Part shown: positions 3,894 to 5,732 of the stretch, piece by piece
Layout: each line of letters opens with the position of its first letter
How positions within the stretch are numbered: the first letter of the stretch is position 1
NCBI GenBank assembly: GCA_016194795.1
Contig: JACQAX010000027.1
Coordinates: 1-5,732 of the forward strand
Direction of reading: 5' to 3'
DNA from: Deltaproteobacteria bacterium
Lineage (GTDB): Bacteria > Bdellovibrionota > UBA1018 > UBA923
Length of the DNA stretch: 5,732 bases
Notes under the pieces: generated by a model
The model's database searches: none
Told to the model about the DNA's origin: nothing
What the model saw: only the letters and a program-made list of their open reading frames with translations
Program-made: the position numbers and the translations under genes

Positions 3894-5732
3894 ATGGAAA
3901 ACAAAGAATGGTTCCTTTACGTGGTGGACCACCACGAAGGGCCTTTCAGCGCCACCGAGATCAAGAAGCTCGTCAAGAAGGGCGACGCCAAGACGACGAG
4001 CTACGTCTGGAAAGACGGTCTCGAAGACTGGATGCTCATGGCTGACGTGACCGAGTTCGGCCAGGGCTCGTCGAAGAGCGACGGCCACGGCCCGTTTTCG
4101 TTCGTCACGAACCTCTTGAAGAGAAAGCCCAAGGCGGAGGCGGCCGCCGCCGCCGATACCGCCGCGGGGGCAGAGGCGCCCGGCGAGCCCATGGCATCGG
4201 TGACGCCTGACGCGAGCGGCGCGTTTGACGCCAGTGCGCTCGCGGCGGGCGACGGCGACGCCGTTCCAAGCGGCCCGGACGTCAGCGACGTGAGCCCGTC
4301 CGACAGCGTCTGGTGCCTGAACTCGAACAAGGAGTTCAGCGGGCCGTTCTCTCTGAAGAACATCGTCCGTAAGATCAATGAGGGCGAGGTCTCCGTCGAG
4401 GACGGCGTCTGGAAAGAGGGCTGGAAGTCGTTCACGCGCATCTCGAACATCGCCGGCTTCATGGAGGGCGTGAAGCCCGACGTGCTTTCGGGACAGACCG
4501 ACAAGAAAAAGAAGAAGAAGAAAAAGATCAGCGCCGAGGCCAAAGGCGCCGCCGCCGCGATGGGCATGGGCGGAAAATCGTCGGTGCGCGTCCACAAATG
4601 GTATCGCGCGCGCAACGTGACGTTCGTGCTCGTGGTCGGCGGGCTCGCGACGCTGTATCAGGCGGTCGCGATGGGCTACCTCGACGGCGCGCTCGACAAG
4701 GTTCCCGAGCTCAAGGCGAAGGTCAAGGCGGCCGAGCTCAAGCCGATCCCGTACGAGCGGCTCACCGACTACGTCTCGAGCGCGCTCTCTCCGGTGATGC
4801 CGGCGCTCTATCGGGCCGTCGACGCCCTGCCCGAGCCCCTTCAAGTCTACTTCACGAGCGTGCAGGTTCCCGAGAACGTCCTGCCCGCCGACGCCGAGAC
4901 GATGCGCGAGGTCGCCGGCGCGGATCTCAAGAGCGGCGTGAAGGTCGCCGCGGCGATGCCCAACGACGACACGCTCAACCCCTCGTTCTACATCGCGAGC
5001 AATGCGCCCAACGGCACGAGCTTCACGGTCGTGCTGCGCGGAAAGGACGGAACGCTCCTCAATACGATGTCTTACGAGAAGAGCGTCAACGTCGAGGTCG
5101 TCAAGCACATCGCCAACGTCCCGCGCTTCACCTACGACGGCACGAAGCCGCTGCCGAGGGGCGAGTACGCGCTGATCGTCTTCGAGGCCGACAAGCAGGC
5201 GAGCGCCGAGGCGACCGCCGCCCTCGCCACGTCACCCAAGAAGAATCCGCCGTCGATCATCCCGCCCGGCAAGGTCGCCTTCGTCGTCGACAGCTTCTTT
5301 CTCGGCGGCAAGAAGGACGCGACCTACGACTCCCGTCTCAAGGAATACCGCGATCGCGTGGCTTCGAAGCTGGGCGGCGAGGCCGCCGAGCTCAAGCAGC
5401 TCGCCCTTCTCGTCGAGCAGATGGCCAACGAAAGCGCCACGAAGTTTCAGACGCTCATCGTCGCGCCGCCGACTCCACAGCGCAAGAACCTCTGGGCGCA
5501 GTACCATGCCAACTATGCCAAGCTCTCCGGGCAGGTGAAGACGTCGGTCACCGCCAAGAGCACGCCGGCGATGAAGGCCGAGCTCGTGCTCCCGCAGATC
5601 TGGGAGCGTCTCGAGAAAACTTACCAGTTGACGGAACAGCTGCACCAAAGTGAAACTGACGCCATCGACAAAGCCCTGAAAGCCGACGCGGTCAACGCCG
5701 GGCCGGCGGCCGCGGCGATCAACGAGCTTAAA
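3894..5732 (+). CDS. Membrane protein with two N-terminal GYF_2 domains and a large periplasmic region (3' end beyond window)
   Basis: The frame is open for 613 codons to the window edge. Two GYF_2 (DUF4339) domains begin the protein. Domain 1 is about residues 5-50: W6, Y9, G16-P17-F18, V38-W39, W46. Domain 2 is about 138-185: V139-W140, G150-P151-F152, V172-W173, W177. An Ala/Asp/Gly-rich linker (about 51-137) joins them. After domain 2 comes an octalysine run (204-211), a basic stretch (RVHKWYRARN) and one TM helix (about 243-263). By the positive-inside rule the GYF domains are cytoplasmic and residues from 264 on are outside. The outer part has a beta-rich segment (about 362-432: SFYIAS, FTVVLRG, GEYALIVFEAD), perhaps Ig-like, then long helices (about 475 onward). 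GYF folds bind proline-rich peptides, so an adaptor role at the membrane is plausible; function is unknown. ATG 3894 was chosen; an in-frame ATG four codons earlier (3882) overlaps the -10 and is less likely. It is divergent from hutG. Confidence 0.85.
   Translation, partial: MENKEWFLYVVDHHEGPFSATEIKKLVKKGDAKTTSYVWKDGLEDWMLMADVTEFGQGSSKSDGHGPFSFVTNLLKRKPKAEAAAAADTAAGAEAPGEPMASVTPDASGAFDASALAAGDGDAVPSGPDVSDVSPSDSVWCLNSNKEFSGPFSLKNIVRKINEGEVSVEDGVWKEGWKSFTRISNIAGFMEGVKPDVLSGQTDKKKKKKKKISAEAKGAAAAMGMGGKSSVRVHKWYRARNVTFVLVVGGLATLYQAVAMGYLDGALDKVPELKAKVKAAELKPIPYERLTDYVSSALSPVMPALYRAVDALPEPLQVYFTSVQVPENVLPADAETMREVAGADLKSGVKVAAAMPNDDTLNPSFYIASNAPNGTSFTVVLRGKDGTLLNTMSYEKSVNVEVVKHIANVPRFTYDGTKPLPRGEYALIVFEADKQASAEATAALATSPKKNPPSIIPPGKVAFVVDSFFLGGKKDATYDSRLKEYRDRVASKLGGEAAELKQLALLVEQMANESATKFQTLIVAPPTPQRKNLWAQYHANYAKLSGQVKTSVTAKSTPAMKAELVLPQIWERLEKTYQLTEQLHQSETDAIDKALKADAVNAGPAAAAINELK
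4503..4526 (+). repeat. Octalysine-encoding purine tract in the GYF gene
   Basis: Eight consecutive Lys codons (AAG/AAA) form a 24-base all-purine run between the second GYF_2 domain and the TM helix. The protein segment probably lies next to the membrane or is a flexible cytoplasmic tether. The A-rich codons stand out from the GC-rich surroundings and could be prone to polymerase or ribosome slippage. Confidence 0.6.

Noticed and set aside
3870..5108. A 413-codon stop-free extension upstream of hutG on the minus strand, antisense to the GYF gene
   Set aside because: Its translation is a shadow rich in Arg, His, Leu and Asp, with no family resemblance, while the plus-strand frame has clear GYF_2 domains and a TM helix. 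HutG similarity starts only after the ATG at 3869.
4598..5653. A 351-codon plus-strand ORF inside the GYF gene
   Set aside because: It is two bases out of frame with the GYF gene and its translation is a low-complexity Arg/Gly/Ala shadow typical of high-GC coding DNA.
1..5732. tRNA or rRNA genes, CRISPR arrays, insertion sequences, defence system genes
   Set aside because: No regularly spaced repeats, transposase-like or nuclease motifs, terminal inverted repeats or RNA-gene signatures were seen; nearly all of the window is accounted for by six coding regions.

Overview
The window is GC-rich (roughly 65% by eye) bacterial chromosome with compact gene packing: overlapping neighbours and no gene-free stretch longer than 156 bases. 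I see no RNA gene, insertion sequence, integrase, CRISPR array or rho-independent terminator. The mix of a PilZ protein with a charged N-terminal helix, a membrane protein with tandem GYF_2 domains and a chemoreceptor-like protein recalls Bdellovibrionota or neighbouring 'deltaproteobacterial' lineages. That is an impression from protein style, not a placement. The LexA box is closer to the CTG-N10-CAG form best known from beta- and gammaproteobacteria.

Left block (1-1672, minus strand). Four genes are read right to left: a PilZ-domain protein (c-di-GMP receptor type), an exported alpha/beta-hydrolase-like protein without the usual nucleophile serine, a DedA-family membrane protein lacking its C-terminal half, and lexA, which runs off the left edge. 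The first three overlap by 26 and 11 bases and look co-transcribed. lexA follows after a 21-base gap. A LexA box enclosing a perfect TATAAT lies within the gap, so lexA probably has its own autoregulated promoter and may also receive read-through from the operon.

Middle (1673-2962, plus strand). A 156-base divergent intergenic region with a long inverted repeat separates pilZ from a gene for a two-TM protein. Its cytoplasmic part carries a sequence resembling the hairpin tip of chemoreceptor signalling domains. Its 3' end overlaps, tail to tail, the 3' end of an arginase-family gene by 80 bases.

Right block (2883-5732). The arginase-family enzyme, most like formimidoylglutamase (HutG), is on the minus strand with all expected metal ligands. 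Divergent from it, with only 24 bases between start codons, is a long gene open at the right edge. It encodes a membrane protein with two N-terminal GYF_2 domains, an octalysine run, one TM helix and a large extracytoplasmic part. The 24 bases centre on the perfect palindrome ATTATAAT, which supplies a consensus -10 hexamer to each strand.

How the genes fit together: PilZ, the chemoreceptor-like protein and the tandem-GYF protein all belong to signalling or protein-localisation classes, while lexA (SOS) and hutG (histidine or guanidino-compound catabolism) are unrelated housekeeping functions. I see no defence, mobile or biosynthetic system. The points most worth a second look are the apparently leaderless lexA and hutG promoters, the palindromic bidirectional -10, the HutG tail that exists only inside the convergent overlap, and the three proteins that depart from their families (half DedA, serine-less hydrolase, minimal chemoreceptor).
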